A stretch of 55,446 bases of DNA. It comes from Clostridiales bacterium (GTDB lineage Bacteria > Bacillota > Clostridia > Lachnospirales > UBA12420). Of the stretch, positions 18,047 to 26,052 are shown one piece after another. The number at the start of each line of letters is the position of its first letter. Within the stretch, counting starts at the first letter, position 1. Under the pieces are notes generated by a model, which worked only from the letters and a program-made list of their open reading frames with translations, did no database searches and was not told where the DNA came from. Both the position numbers and the translations under genes were made by a program. The stretch is taken from NCBI GenBank assembly GCA_003452395.1, contig DMOI01000047.1, forward strand, positions 1-55,446, written 5' to 3'.

Positions 18047-19909
18047 TTAATTACCAATTATCTTTTCTACCATCGTTTCTACATCTAAACCGTATTTTTT
18101 ATAAAGTTCCTCTGGTTTTCCATGTTCTATAAAAGTTACAGGGAAAGCTAGTTTCATTACATCTATATCTTTTAATAATTTATTATCATTATAAAAATCT
18201 ATAACCTTTGTGCCCAGTCCTCCATGTTCAATATTATCCTCTATTACATATATTTTACTAAAATCTTTCCTAAGTTTTAAAAGAATTTCATAGTCAATAG
18301 GACTCACGAATCTAGCATTTATTAACTCTGCTTGTATACTTTTTTCTTTCAGTTTTTTAGCTACATCTACTGCCTTGCTTACCATTTTACCTGTGGCTAT
18401 TATAGCTATATCTTTACCTTGCTCTAGCGTTTGCCATTTTCCGTATTCTATTTTTTCAGAAACATCTGATGAAACTCCTACATCTCCCCTAGGATACCTT
18501 ATCGCAATAGGCCCATCAAAATCTGCTGCAAACTCTAGCATGTTTTCAAGCTCAGTTTTATCTTTAGGGACCATTATCGTCATATTGGGTATTGTTGATA
18601 GATATGACAAATCGAATACTCCTTGATGAGTTTCCCCATCTTCACCTACTATTCCTGCTCTATCAATGCAAAACACTACCGGTAGCTTTTGCATACACAC
18701 ATCATGAATAATTTGGTCATATGCTCTTTGCAAAAAAGTAGAATATACGGCAAAGAATGGTTTCAGACCTGCATTTGCAATGCCTGCCGCAAAAGTGACT
18801 GCATGTTGTTCTGCTATTCCTACATCAAAAAACCTGTTTGGGTATCTTTGGGCAAACTTCTCTAGTTTTGTACCTTCTGGCATCGCCGCTGTAATAGCCA
18901 CGATTTTATCATTTTCCTCTGCGAGTTTTAACAGCTTGTTTCCAAAAACTTGTGAATAGGTAGTTCCACTTGAACTAGAAGTAGCTTTTCCCGTTTCAAC
19001 ATCAAAAGCACCTACACCATGAAATTTACAGGGAGCTTCCTCAGCTATACCATAACCTTTTCCTTTTATAGTCTTAACATGAATAAGTTTAGGGCCTTTT
19101 AGCTTCTTTACTTTTTCGAATATCTCTGTCATCTCTTGTATATTATGACCATCAACTGGTCCTAAATAAGTTATTCCCATGTCTTCAAAAAGTTTCCCCG
19201 GTATTATCAAGCTTTCCAAGCTGCCTTGTGCAAGCTCTACAGTTTTTTTCATGTACTTTCCTAGCTTTGGAATACTCTCTATCCATTTCTCAACATTTAA
19301 CTTAAAATCTGATATTAATATGCTTGTTCGTATTCTATTTAAATAATTTGATATTCCACCTGTGTTTTGTGATATCGACATTTGATTATCATTCAGTATT
19401 ACTATGACATTTGTATCTTTACTCCCCATGTTGTTAAGTGCTTCGTAAGCCTGTCCACCTGTAAGTGCCCCATCACCTATAATGGCTATCACATCATGTT
19501 TTTCACCTAGTATGTCTCTAGCCTCAGCCATTCCTAATGCAGCAGATATTGATGTTGATGTATGCCCTGTCTCAAATATATCATGACAACTTTCAGCCTT
19601 TTTAGGAAATCCACTAAGTCCGTTATACTTCCTTAATGTATGAAATTTATCTTTTCGCTTATTTAAAATCTTGTGAGTATATGTCTGATGCCCAACATCC
19701 CATATTAGTTTGTCCACTGGGGAATTAAAGACATAATGAAGCGCAATAGTAAGATCAACAACTCCAAGATTTGAAGCTAAATGCCCTCCAGTTTTACTAA
19801 CACATTCGATTATATACTTTCTTATCTCCTCTGCTAGACCCACAAGTTCTGCCTTGTCTAGTTTTTTCAAATCACTAATATCATTTACTCGTTCTAAATA
19901 TCCACTCAT
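18047..19909 (-). CDS. dxs: 1-deoxy-D-xylulose-5-phosphate synthase
   Basis: Dxs (620 aa) condenses pyruvate and glyceraldehyde 3-phosphate with thiamine diphosphate, the first step of the MEP isoprenoid pathway. The thiamine motif GDGALTGGQAYEALNN with NDN is near residue 145. The transketolase pyrimidine-domain signatures follow (GIAEQHAVTFAAGIA and DRAGIVGEDGETHQG). The ATG at 19909 gives the family length; the frame extends 21 codons upstream through cysteine-rich sequence with no family resemblance. GGGGTGG precedes the chosen start. Confidence 0.96.
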   Translation of the reverse strand: MSGYLERVNDISDLKKLDKAELVGLAEEIRKYIIECVSKTGGHLASNLGVVDLTIALHYVFNSPVDKLIWDVGHQTYTHKILNKRKDKFHTLRKYNGLSGFPKKAESCHDIFETGHTSTSISAALGMAEARDILGEKHDVIAIIGDGALTGGQAYEALNNMGSKDTNVIVILNDNQMSISQNTGGISNYLNRIRTSILISDFKLNVEKWIESIPKLGKYMKKTVELAQGSLESLIIPGKLFEDMGITYLGPVDGHNIQEMTEIFEKVKKLKGPKLIHVKTIKGKGYGIAEEAPCKFHGVGAFDVETGKATSSSSGTTYSQVFGNKLLKLAEENDKIVAITAAMPEGTKLEKFAQRYPNRFFDVGIAEQHAVTFAAGIANAGLKPFFAVYSTFLQRAYDQIIHDVCMQKLPVVFCIDRAGIVGEDGETHQGVFDLSYLSTIPNMTIMVPKDKTELENMLEFAADFDGPIAIRYPRGDVGVSSDVSEKIEYGKWQTLEQGKDIAIIATGKMVSKAVDVAKKLKEKSIQAELINARFVSPIDYEILLKLRKDFSKIYVIEDNIEHGGLGTKVIDFYNDNKLLKDIDVMKLAFPVTFIEHGKPEELYKKYGLDVETMVEKIIGN

Positions 19910-19929
19910 ATATCCACCCCGCATGCAAT

Positions 19930-19951
19930 AACCTGCACACCAGCGCAGGTT
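19930..19951 (-). other. Hairpin between the PrsA-like gene and dxs
   Basis: AACCTGC (19930-19936) pairs with GCAGGTT (19945-19951) around an 8-nt loop in the 52-nt gap upstream of dxs. There is no T-tract, so it is probably an RNA-processing or stability element rather than a terminator. Confidence 0.4.
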
Positions 19952-19961
19952 ATATATTATA

Positions 19962-20627
19962 TTATTCTCCAATTATGTCAATTTTATTTAATTTTTCACT
20001 ATTTATCTCTATTTTATAATCCTTCTTCCATTCATTATACTTTTGATTAAATTGCTCACTCTTTTTACTAGCATAATACTCTTCTTTCATAGATTTAAGT
20101 TCATCCTCTGAGATATCACTAGTATTTGCAATTCCTGTTGCTTTCAAATACTCATCAAACATTTGATCTGTTATTTGTATATTTTCAATTTCACTATTAT
20201 ACAATTTTACCGCGATTATATTATCAAAGACAAACTTTTCTACAACTTCTTTTGGATATTTCCCCTCTTTATCCGTTTGCCCTATGTATTGTTTTACCGC
20301 ATCATCTAACTGTTTTTTCTCTTTATCATCAAGTTTTATATTTTTTTTCCTTGCCACGTCAGCTTGTATCTTAGTTCTTGTAACTGTGTCAACTATACTG
20401 TTTTTAAGAACCTCTGCAGCATATTCTCCATCTATTTTGGTTTCCCAGATATCTTCTCCACCTTGCTTTTCAAAATATTCTTTACCTTTCATTAAATATA
20501 AATCAAACTCTTGAGACGTAACAGTTTCATTATTGATTTTCATAATGTAATCCGTACTCCCACAAGCATTAAGTATTATTGCTGCAAATGTTATAACTAA
20601 TATATATACTATCCCTCTTCTTATCAT
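19962..20627 (-). CDS. SurA/PrsA N-terminal-like lipoprotein
   Basis: The protein has 221 aa. A lipoprotein signal ends in IILNAC at the lipobox cysteine, residue 22. The mature part resembles the helical chaperone domain of SurA/PrsA (IMKINNETVTSQEFDLYL, then LKNSIVDTVTRTKIQADVARKKNI). There is no parvulin PPIase domain, so it is probably a chaperone-only extracytoplasmic folding factor. The gene may be co-transcribed with dxs. GGGGGATTTAG precedes the ATG. Confidence 0.75.
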   Translation of the reverse strand: MIRRGIVYILVITFAAIILNACGSTDYIMKINNETVTSQEFDLYLMKGKEYFEKQGGEDIWETKIDGEYAAEVLKNSIVDTVTRTKIQADVARKKNIKLDDKEKKQLDDAVKQYIGQTDKEGKYPKEVVEKFVFDNIIAVKLYNSEIENIQITDQMFDEYLKATGIANTSDISEDELKSMKEEYYASKKSEQFNQKYNEWKKDYKIEINSEKLNKIDIIGE

Positions 20628-20682
20628 CTAAATCCCCCATTTCTATTTTAATACTTATTACTAGTATATACAATTATAAAAA

Positions 20683-20707
20683 AAATTCAAGCATTTTGCT
20701 TGAATTT
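20683..20707 (-). terminator. Terminator between the unknown 155-aa gene and the PrsA-like gene
   Basis: A perfect 11-bp stem AAATTCAAGCA/TGCTTGAATTT with a 3-nt loop is followed on the minus strand by eight T. Confidence 0.85.
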
Positions 20708-20767
20708 AAAGTTAAATTTTGGTTACAAAATAATCATTACTCACTAATATCCTTAATAAGTCATTTT

Positions 20768-21235
20768 TTATATTTTTATTTCTTTTAAACATACTTTTTT
20801 AAACAAACCTGGTGCATAATGTTTCCCTCTCGGTTCGGCCAAAAAATATCTTCCTTGCAAATCTTTCTTATCATTTAGTCCCCTATATACCTCAAATGTT
20901 TCATCATCTAAATTTATTACATATGCCCACTCGCAATATGTTCCATCATATATACTTATTATAGGTTCTTTTATCAAAATTTCCTTATTTGCTTTTTTTA
21001 TATAATTACTTATTATAATAACAATATCGCTATTATCTGTTATTTGTTGGCTATATTCAATTAAATAAAAAATTTTTTCTAAATGCTGTACATACTCTTC
21101 CTCATAAATTCTTTTCATTAATCTTATAGCCTCAGTGATAATCTCTCCCGCATACTCTGGGTCAGCTCTCTTTTCAATTTCAATAAATTTTGTTTCATTA
21201 TTTTTATGTATTCCCCATAAACCTCTAATCGGCAC
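20768..21235 (-). CDS. Hypothetical protein, divergent from an XRE regulator
   Basis: The protein has 155 aa from the GTG at 21235, chosen because AGGAG lies 8 nt upstream; a GTG three codons earlier overlaps that ribosome-binding site. I do not recognise the family. The C-terminal half contains CEWAYVINLDDETFEVYRGL, a pattern resembling phage or hypothetical proteins that read like a small beta-rich domain. There is no signal peptide or membrane segment. It has its own strong promoter, and a palindrome lies between it and the XRE gene, so the XRE protein probably controls it. A toxin-like or small phage-derived function is possible but unproven. Confidence 0.65.
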   Translation of the reverse strand: MPIRGLWGIHKNNETKFIEIEKRADPEYAGEIITEAIRLMKRIYEEEYVQHLEKIFYLIEYSQQITDNSDIVIIISNYIKKANKEILIKEPIISIYDGTYCEWAYVINLDDETFEVYRGLNDKKDLQGRYFLAEPRGKHYAPGLFKKVCLKEIKI

Positions 21236-21276
21236 AATAACCACTCCTTTTTCGAACTGTTAATTCCTCATTATAT

Positions 21277-21305
21277 ATAATATTTGATTTTTACGATATT
21301 GTCAA
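21277..21305 (-). promoter_or_regulatory. Promoter of the unknown 155-aa gene
   Basis: The -35 TTGACA (21300-21305) and -10 TATTAT (21277-21282) on the minus strand have a 17-bp spacer. Confidence 0.65.
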
Positions 21306-21319
21306 GAACATTTTGTTCT
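21305..21319. promoter_or_regulatory. Candidate XRE operator palindrome
   Basis: AGAACATTTTGTTCT is a perfect 6-bp inverted repeat around TTT. It touches the -35 of the minus-strand promoter and lies about 90 bp upstream of the XRE start. It is a natural site for autoregulation and repression of the divergent gene. Confidence 0.45.
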
Positions 21320-21409
21320 GTAATATATATTTAACACAAGGTTGATGTTATAATTTGATATGTAAAAGTGAATAATAACAACCAACTTATGTCACATTGG
21401 AGGAATATT

Positions 21410-21754
21410 ATGTTTGGAAATCGAATTAAAACGCTTCGCAAAGAAAACAATATGTCGCAAAAAGACTTATCTAAGATACTAGGTGTTACTGATAGGTCTA
21501 TTGGTTATTACGAAACTGAAGAACGCGTTCCTCCTCAAGATATATTGCAAAAATTAGCCGACTTTTTTAATACATCAGTTGACTATATATTAGGCAGAAC
21601 AAACATAAAAACTTCCCTCGTACGAGAGTTAGAACCTGACCTTTGTGAAGCTTTCCAATTATTAAGCCAAGCAAATGGAAAACTATCGAAAAACGATAAA
21701 AAACTTATGACTGATTTGATACGAACCTTTGTACAAAATAAAAAAAGCAATTAA
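21410..21754 (+). CDS. XRE family HTH transcriptional regulator
   Basis: The protein has 114 aa from the ATG at 21410 (GGAGG with 7-nt spacing); an upstream frame start at 21368 has none. The HTH_3 domain covers residues 4-62 (NRIKTLRKENNMSQKDLSKI, then GVTDRSIGYYETEERVPPQD, then FFNTSVDYILGR), typical of small phage-like repressors. The C-terminal 50 residues are helical and may dimerise. It is divergent from the unknown gene at 20768. Confidence 0.88.
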   Translation: MFGNRIKTLRKENNMSQKDLSKILGVTDRSIGYYETEERVPPQDILQKLADFFNTSVDYILGRTNIKTSLVRELEPDLCEAFQLLSQANGKLSKNDKKLMTDLIRTFVQNKKSN

Positions 21755-21764
21755 AACAAAAGGC

Positions 21765-21799
21765 ATCGGGGCGGTTTTATAAATATAACCGTCCCCGAT
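21765..21799. terminator. Bidirectional terminator between the XRE gene and mfd
   Basis: ATCGGGGCGGTT (21765-21776) pairs with AACCGTCCCCGAT (21787-21799). On the minus strand it is followed by a run rich in T (CCTTTTGTTTTAATT), so it mainly ends the mfd message. Confidence 0.75.
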
Positions 21800-21805
21800 A
21801 TATTA

Positions 21806-24800
21806 TTACTCTATATTTTTCATTATCCCCATCAACTGTTTAATTATCTCTTTTTCTGACTTTCCTTTTTCTATCTTGTATGTCAAATATGCTTTTTTTA
21901 TATTTGTATAGCTTAGATTTCTACTGTGCTTTTTTATTATTTCAAGTAATTTCTCCATGTCAAAATTTGCATCTTCATAAAAATCTATTATTACGTTTGT
22001 TCCTTTTTGTATTATAGATCTTATACCTACAATGTTTGCATGTGATTTCATCAGTGCTATATGTAGTAAATTATCGACCGTATCTGGTATGTTGCCATAT
22101 CTGTCTTCTATTTCTTCCTCTATTTCATACATATCTTCTAAACAACTCACACTTGCTATCTTTTTATATATTTCTATCTTTTGCATTTCATTTTGTATGA
22201 AATTATCTGGAATATATGCATTTACATTAATATCTATAGTTATCTCTTTCTTGCCAAACGTTATCTCGCCTTTTAATTCTCTTACTGCTTCATCTAGTAT
22301 TTTATAATACATGTCATAGCCTACTGTCACCATGTGTCCATGTTGCTCCGAACCTAACAAGTTACCTGCTCCTCTTATCTCAAGGTCTCTCATCGCTATC
22401 TTAAAGCCAGATCCGAGTTCTGTGAACTCTTTTATCGCATTAAGCCTCTTTTCAGCAGTATCCTTTAATACCTTTTCCTTCTTATACATTAGATATGCAT
22501 ATGCTATCCTGCTCGAACGCCCTACACGTCCACGTAATTGATATAGCTGTGCAAGCCCCATTCTATCTGCATCATGAATTATTATCGTATTTACATTTGG
22601 TATGTCTAGCCCTGTTTCTATTATAGATGTAGCGACAAGTACATCTATCTTACCTAATATAAACTCTTCCATTATAGCTTCTAGCTCTCGTTTATTCATC
22701 TGCCCATGTGCATGTACTATATTTATCTCAGGCATTAGGGTCCTCAGCTTTTCGGCTGCTTCATAAATACTCCCAACTCTATTATACAAATAATATACTT
22801 GCCCTCCACGTCCAACTTCCTTATATATCGCATTTTTAATTAGCGTCTCCTCGTATTCGATCACATAGGTTTGTATTGGTTGCCTTTCGCGTGGAGCCTC
22901 CTCGAGTATGCTCATGTCTCTTATACCAGACAAACTCATATGTAATGTTCTCGGAATAGGAGTAGCTGACAAACTAAGAACATCTACGTTCTTTTGTATA
23001 TTCTTTAATTTTTCCTTTTGCAAAACTCCAAAACGTTGTTCTTCATCTATTACTATTAAACCTAGGTCTTTAAACTTTATATCTTGTGACAATATTCTAT
23101 GTGTACCAATTAATAAATCAGATAGACCATTTTCCATCTTTTTTATAGATACTTTTTGTTCTTTTGCACTTCTAAATCTAGACAAATGCTCTATCTTTAT
23201 AGGAAAATCCTTCATTCTTTCCGCAAATGTTTTAAAATGCTGCTCGACGAGTATCGTAGTAGGAGCAAGCACAGCAACCTGCTTACCATCTTGGAGAGAT
23301 TTAAATGCAGCGCGAATTGCAACCTCTGTCTTACCATAACCAACGTCGCCGCAAAGCAGTCTATCCATTACCTTTGTGCTTTCCATATCCTTTTTTATTT
23401 CATCAATTGCTATCAACTGATCATCAGTTTCTATATAAGGAAATTCATCTTCAAACTGTACTTGCCACTCATTATCTTGACTAAATGCGTGTCCTTCTAC
23501 TTTTTGTCTCTCTGCATAAAGCTTAACAAGCTTCTCTGCCAAGTCTGTAACAGATTTTTTAACCTTTTGTTTTGTATTTTTCCATTCTGCTGTATCGAGT
23601 TTATTAACCTTAGGCGCCTTTCCTTCTGAACCTATATATTTTTGTATATAATCCATTTGACTTATACTTATGTAAAGGCAACCGCCATCTCTGTACTCGA
23701 TCTTTATATAATCTTTTACCGTATTTTCAACTGTTATCTTTTCTATACCTTTGTATATACCTATCCCATGCTGATCATGTACAACATAATCTCCAAGCTT
23801 CAAATCTGTAAAGCTTTCTATTTTCTTACCTTTTGTTTTTCGTAGTTTTCTATTCTTTTTACTCGATTCCGCAAAAATATCCTGCTCTGAAAGCACAACA
23901 AGTTTAATTTCTGGATATTCAAAGCCTGTGTTTAGATTTCCCTTAACTAAATGAATAACCCCAGCCTCTAGCTTAACATCTTCTTCTAAACAGATGTTTA
24001 CACTAAACCCTTGTTCTCTCAGTTCCTCTTTTATATTATTCATACTTGTAGTATTCCTAGTATACAAAATAATGTGATATTTCATGTCCTTATAATGTCT
24101 TAGGTTATCATCAAGCACTTTAAAATTCTTACTAAACGTATCAATCGATTTTACTTTCATGTTTACATCTTGTGATTCCCTTGTAAGTTGACTATCACCA
24201 TAAAGCAAAGTCATATTTATCAAATCATATTTATTTAAAGTGTCTAAAGCATACTCATGCTTATACCTTATATCGAGCTGCGACGGTAAGATAGTGCCTT
24301 GCATTAGCTTCTCTTTCATAATATCTGCAAAACTATTATACTCAATTTCGCATTTTTGTTTTACTTTTACTGGCTCATCTAAAAATACCAATGGAGAACT
24401 TGAAAAATAACTTAGGATATTCGTCAGTTCATTATCTTCATATAAATAATTTACAAGCTTTTCTGAATGCGTAAGTCTAAAACTATTTTCCATATTATCA
24501 ATCATAATATCTATATCTTTAGCTCTGACATTGCTGTCTCTTTCCTGTTTTATCTTTTCTATCGCAAAATCTAGTCTCTCTTTATCAAACACTATATCTT
24601 TCGCTGGATTAATTACTACCCTATCTAATTTTTCTAAAGATCTTTGGGTATCTGGATTTACTTCACGTATAGAATCAATATCATCATCCCAGAATTCTAT
24701 ACGTAACATATTACTTGCAGCCACTGGGAATATATCTACAATACCTCCACGAACGGCAAATTCACCCTTACCCTCGACCATCTCTACTCTTTCATAGCCC

Positions 24801-25276
24801 ATATATATAAGTTCACTTATAAACTTCTCAAACTCGACTTTATCACCTACAGCTATATTTTTTATATATCTTTTGAATTCCTCTTTCTTAACAATCTTAT
24901 CAAGTAAAGCATCGGCAGACATTATAACAATACAAGGCCTGTCTGCCATCAAAACATTCATCACTTCTATTCGCTTATCTATGATATCAAAACTGTAAGC
25001 TTCTGCATTATAAAAAAATACATCCTTACTTGGATACATCCTTACATTTTCGATACCAAAATTTTTGATGTCTTCATATATTCTTTTTGTGTTTAACTCA
25101 TTACTTGTAAGTATTACGCATGATTTTTTCGTATGGGCGTGGAGCGCAGAAATAAGATGTGCTTTTGCAGAACCAAGCACACCATTTATCGTAATAGGGA
25201 ATTTATTTTCAGATATATACCCCTCTATTTTTTTATACTCGTCTAGGTCTATTAATTTGTTTAATAGTACTTGCAA
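21806..25276 (-). CDS. mfd: Transcription-repair coupling factor Mfd
   Basis: Mfd (1156 aa) removes stalled RNA polymerase and recruits UvrA. The domains in order are UvrB-like modules (1-340), the RNA polymerase-interacting CarD-like domain (LGDYVVHDQHGIGIYKG near 490), RecG-like translocase motor domains with Walker A GDVGYGKTE near 642 and the DEEQ box near 742 (VIDEEQRFGV), and the C-terminal TRCF domain. The length is normal. The start is TTG at 25276 with GAGGTG 7 nt upstream; no ATG nearby fits. Confidence 0.97.
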   Translation of the reverse strand: MQVLLNKLIDLDEYKKIEGYISENKFPITINGVLGSAKAHLISALHAHTKKSCVILTSNELNTKRIYEDIKNFGIENVRMYPSKDVFFYNAEAYSFDIIDKRIEVMNVLMADRPCIVIMSADALLDKIVKKEEFKRYIKNIAVGDKVEFEKFISELIYMGYERVEMVEGKGEFAVRGGIVDIFPVAASNMLRIEFWDDDIDSIREVNPDTQRSLEKLDRVVINPAKDIVFDKERLDFAIEKIKQERDSNVRAKDIDIMIDNMENSFRLTHSEKLVNYLYEDNELTNILSYFSSSPLVFLDEPVKVKQKCEIEYNSFADIMKEKLMQGTILPSQLDIRYKHEYALDTLNKYDLINMTLLYGDSQLTRESQDVNMKVKSIDTFSKNFKVLDDNLRHYKDMKYHIILYTRNTTSMNNIKEELREQGFSVNICLEEDVKLEAGVIHLVKGNLNTGFEYPEIKLVVLSEQDIFAESSKKNRKLRKTKGKKIESFTDLKLGDYVVHDQHGIGIYKGIEKITVENTVKDYIKIEYRDGGCLYISISQMDYIQKYIGSEGKAPKVNKLDTAEWKNTKQKVKKSVTDLAEKLVKLYAERQKVEGHAFSQDNEWQVQFEDEFPYIETDDQLIAIDEIKKDMESTKVMDRLLCGDVGYGKTEVAIRAAFKSLQDGKQVAVLAPTTILVEQHFKTFAERMKDFPIKIEHLSRFRSAKEQKVSIKKMENGLSDLLIGTHRILSQDIKFKDLGLIVIDEEQRFGVLQKEKLKNIQKNVDVLSLSATPIPRTLHMSLSGIRDMSILEEAPRERQPIQTYVIEYEETLIKNAIYKEVGRGGQVYYLYNRVGSIYEAAEKLRTLMPEINIVHAHGQMNKRELEAIMEEFILGKIDVLVATSIIETGLDIPNVNTIIIHDADRMGLAQLYQLRGRVGRSSRIAYAYLMYKKEKVLKDTAEKRLNAIKEFTELGSGFKIAMRDLEIRGAGNLLGSEQHGHMVTVGYDMYYKILDEAVRELKGEITFGKKEITIDINVNAYIPDNFIQNEMQKIEIYKKIASVSCLEDMYEIEEEIEDRYGNIPDTVDNLLHIALMKSHANIVGIRSIIQKGTNVIIDFYEDANFDMEKLLEIIKKHSRNLSYTNIKKAYLTYKIEKGKSEKEIIKQLMGIMKNIE

Positions 25277-25333
25277 AAATCGTCACCTCTATGTTATTGT
25301 TTATTATTTTCACTATCAGCTTTACTAGGTATG

Positions 25334-25801
25334 TCAAACTGATTTATATGCTTGGTTAGGGTGATTTATCTGGTTTTCATATAGCAGCTTCACTTTTCCA
25401 TTTTTAATTAGATTTTTTAAATATGTTTTTCTTATTGTATCTTTATTTCTACCCAGCAGCTCAGATAGTTCACTTAGGTCCAATGCTTTAATTTTGCACA
25501 TTTCATATACCATATTAGAAATTTCATCACTTTTTATTTTTTTGTTTTCTCTTGCCTTTTTGGATATTTCATTGATATCATTTTGTATTGCAGCTCCGGG
25601 TGTTTGCTCTTTGGGTCCGGATGTACCTTCTCGAACTCCGGATGTATCTTCCTTAACTCCGGATGTTCGCTCTTTAAGTCCGGATATATCTTTCTTAATT
25701 CTGGATGTTTTGTTTTTAATTTTAAGTACAAGCTCTACTCTATCCAAATCAAATTCTTCTAACAGTTCAGGTGTTGACCACTTTTGTTCATTATAATCCA
25801 T
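25334..25801 (-). CDS. HTH protein with heptapeptide tandem repeats; possible C-terminal remnant of a COG2865-type regulator
   Basis: The protein has 155 aa and starts at ATG 25801 (GGAAGG upstream). Residues 35-73 are imperfect 7-aa repeats of the form SGxKExT, encoded by 21-bp DNA repeats. The C-terminal half (LDLSELSELLGRNKDTIRKT, then YLKNLIKNGKVKLLY) looks like a winged HTH. The N-terminal stretch STPELLEEFDLDRVELVLKI recalls the tail of large ATP-binding (AlbA/HATPase) regulators, whose linkers also carry such repeats. It may therefore be a truncated copy lacking the N-terminal domains. The function is unknown. Confidence 0.55.
   Translation of the reverse strand: MDYNEQKWSTPELLEEFDLDRVELVLKIKNKTSRIKKDISGLKERTSGVKEDTSGVREGTSGPKEQTPGAAIQNDINEISKKARENKKIKSDEISNMVYEMCKIKALDLSELSELLGRNKDTIRKTYLKNLIKNGKVKLLYENQINHPNQAYKSV
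25595..25720. repeat. Six tandem 21-bp repeats inside a coding region
   Basis: The units start at 25595, 25616, 25637, 25658, 25679 and 25700. Each begins TCCGG or TCTGG and ends in variable AA(C/G/T). The last bases of the units are degenerate, but the frame is kept because 21 is a multiple of three. Confidence 0.9.
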
Positions 25802-25936
25802 TTTTGTTTACCTTCCCTATAACTTACCAACTTTCTTATATTATAATATACTTTGTTTAAATTTACAATACACCTTAACAAATTTTTGCTTTGTTTTTCA
25901 TAGCAATTATAATTTTATATGCAATATCAAAAAATA

Positions 25937-25956
25937 GTTCCAGGCATGCCTGGAAC
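25937..25956 (-). terminator. Terminator downstream of the pilin-like gene
   Basis: GTTCCAGGCATGCCTGGAAC is a perfect 20-bp palindrome. On the minus strand it is followed by TATTTTTTG, as for an intrinsic terminator. Confidence 0.6.
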
Positions 25957-25972
25957 CTACGAAAACTAACCA

Positions 25973-26052
25973 CCTATCTTACTTAAAGACATAAGCATGT
26001 ACTCATATGTAATATTTTTAGTGGCTTAAATACATTGTATCGATTATTCCAA
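25973..26052 (-). pseudogene. Decayed SLH-like C-terminal remnant
   Basis: Read on the minus strand this segment aligns base by base with the last about 90 bases of the large surface protein gene (4344-4433). It keeps TTGGAATAATCGAT, GCCACT and ACATATGAG, and codes for scraps such as ATKNITYE. It has frameshifts and stops. Its first codons (TTG GAA TAA) now supply the last residues and stop of the pilin-like gene. Confidence 0.7.

Noticed and set aside
19930..19951. Intrinsic terminator before dxs
   Set aside because: The hairpin has no T-tract on the minus strand and is followed by GC-containing sequence.
21305..21319. LexA/SOS box
   Set aside because: GAAC and GTTC are separated by five bases, not the four of the Firmicute LexA site, and no SOS gene is adjacent.
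25595..25720. CRISPR array
   Set aside because: The units are contiguous 21-mers with no spacers and lie inside a reading frame. No cas gene is present, and no array was seen elsewhere in the window.
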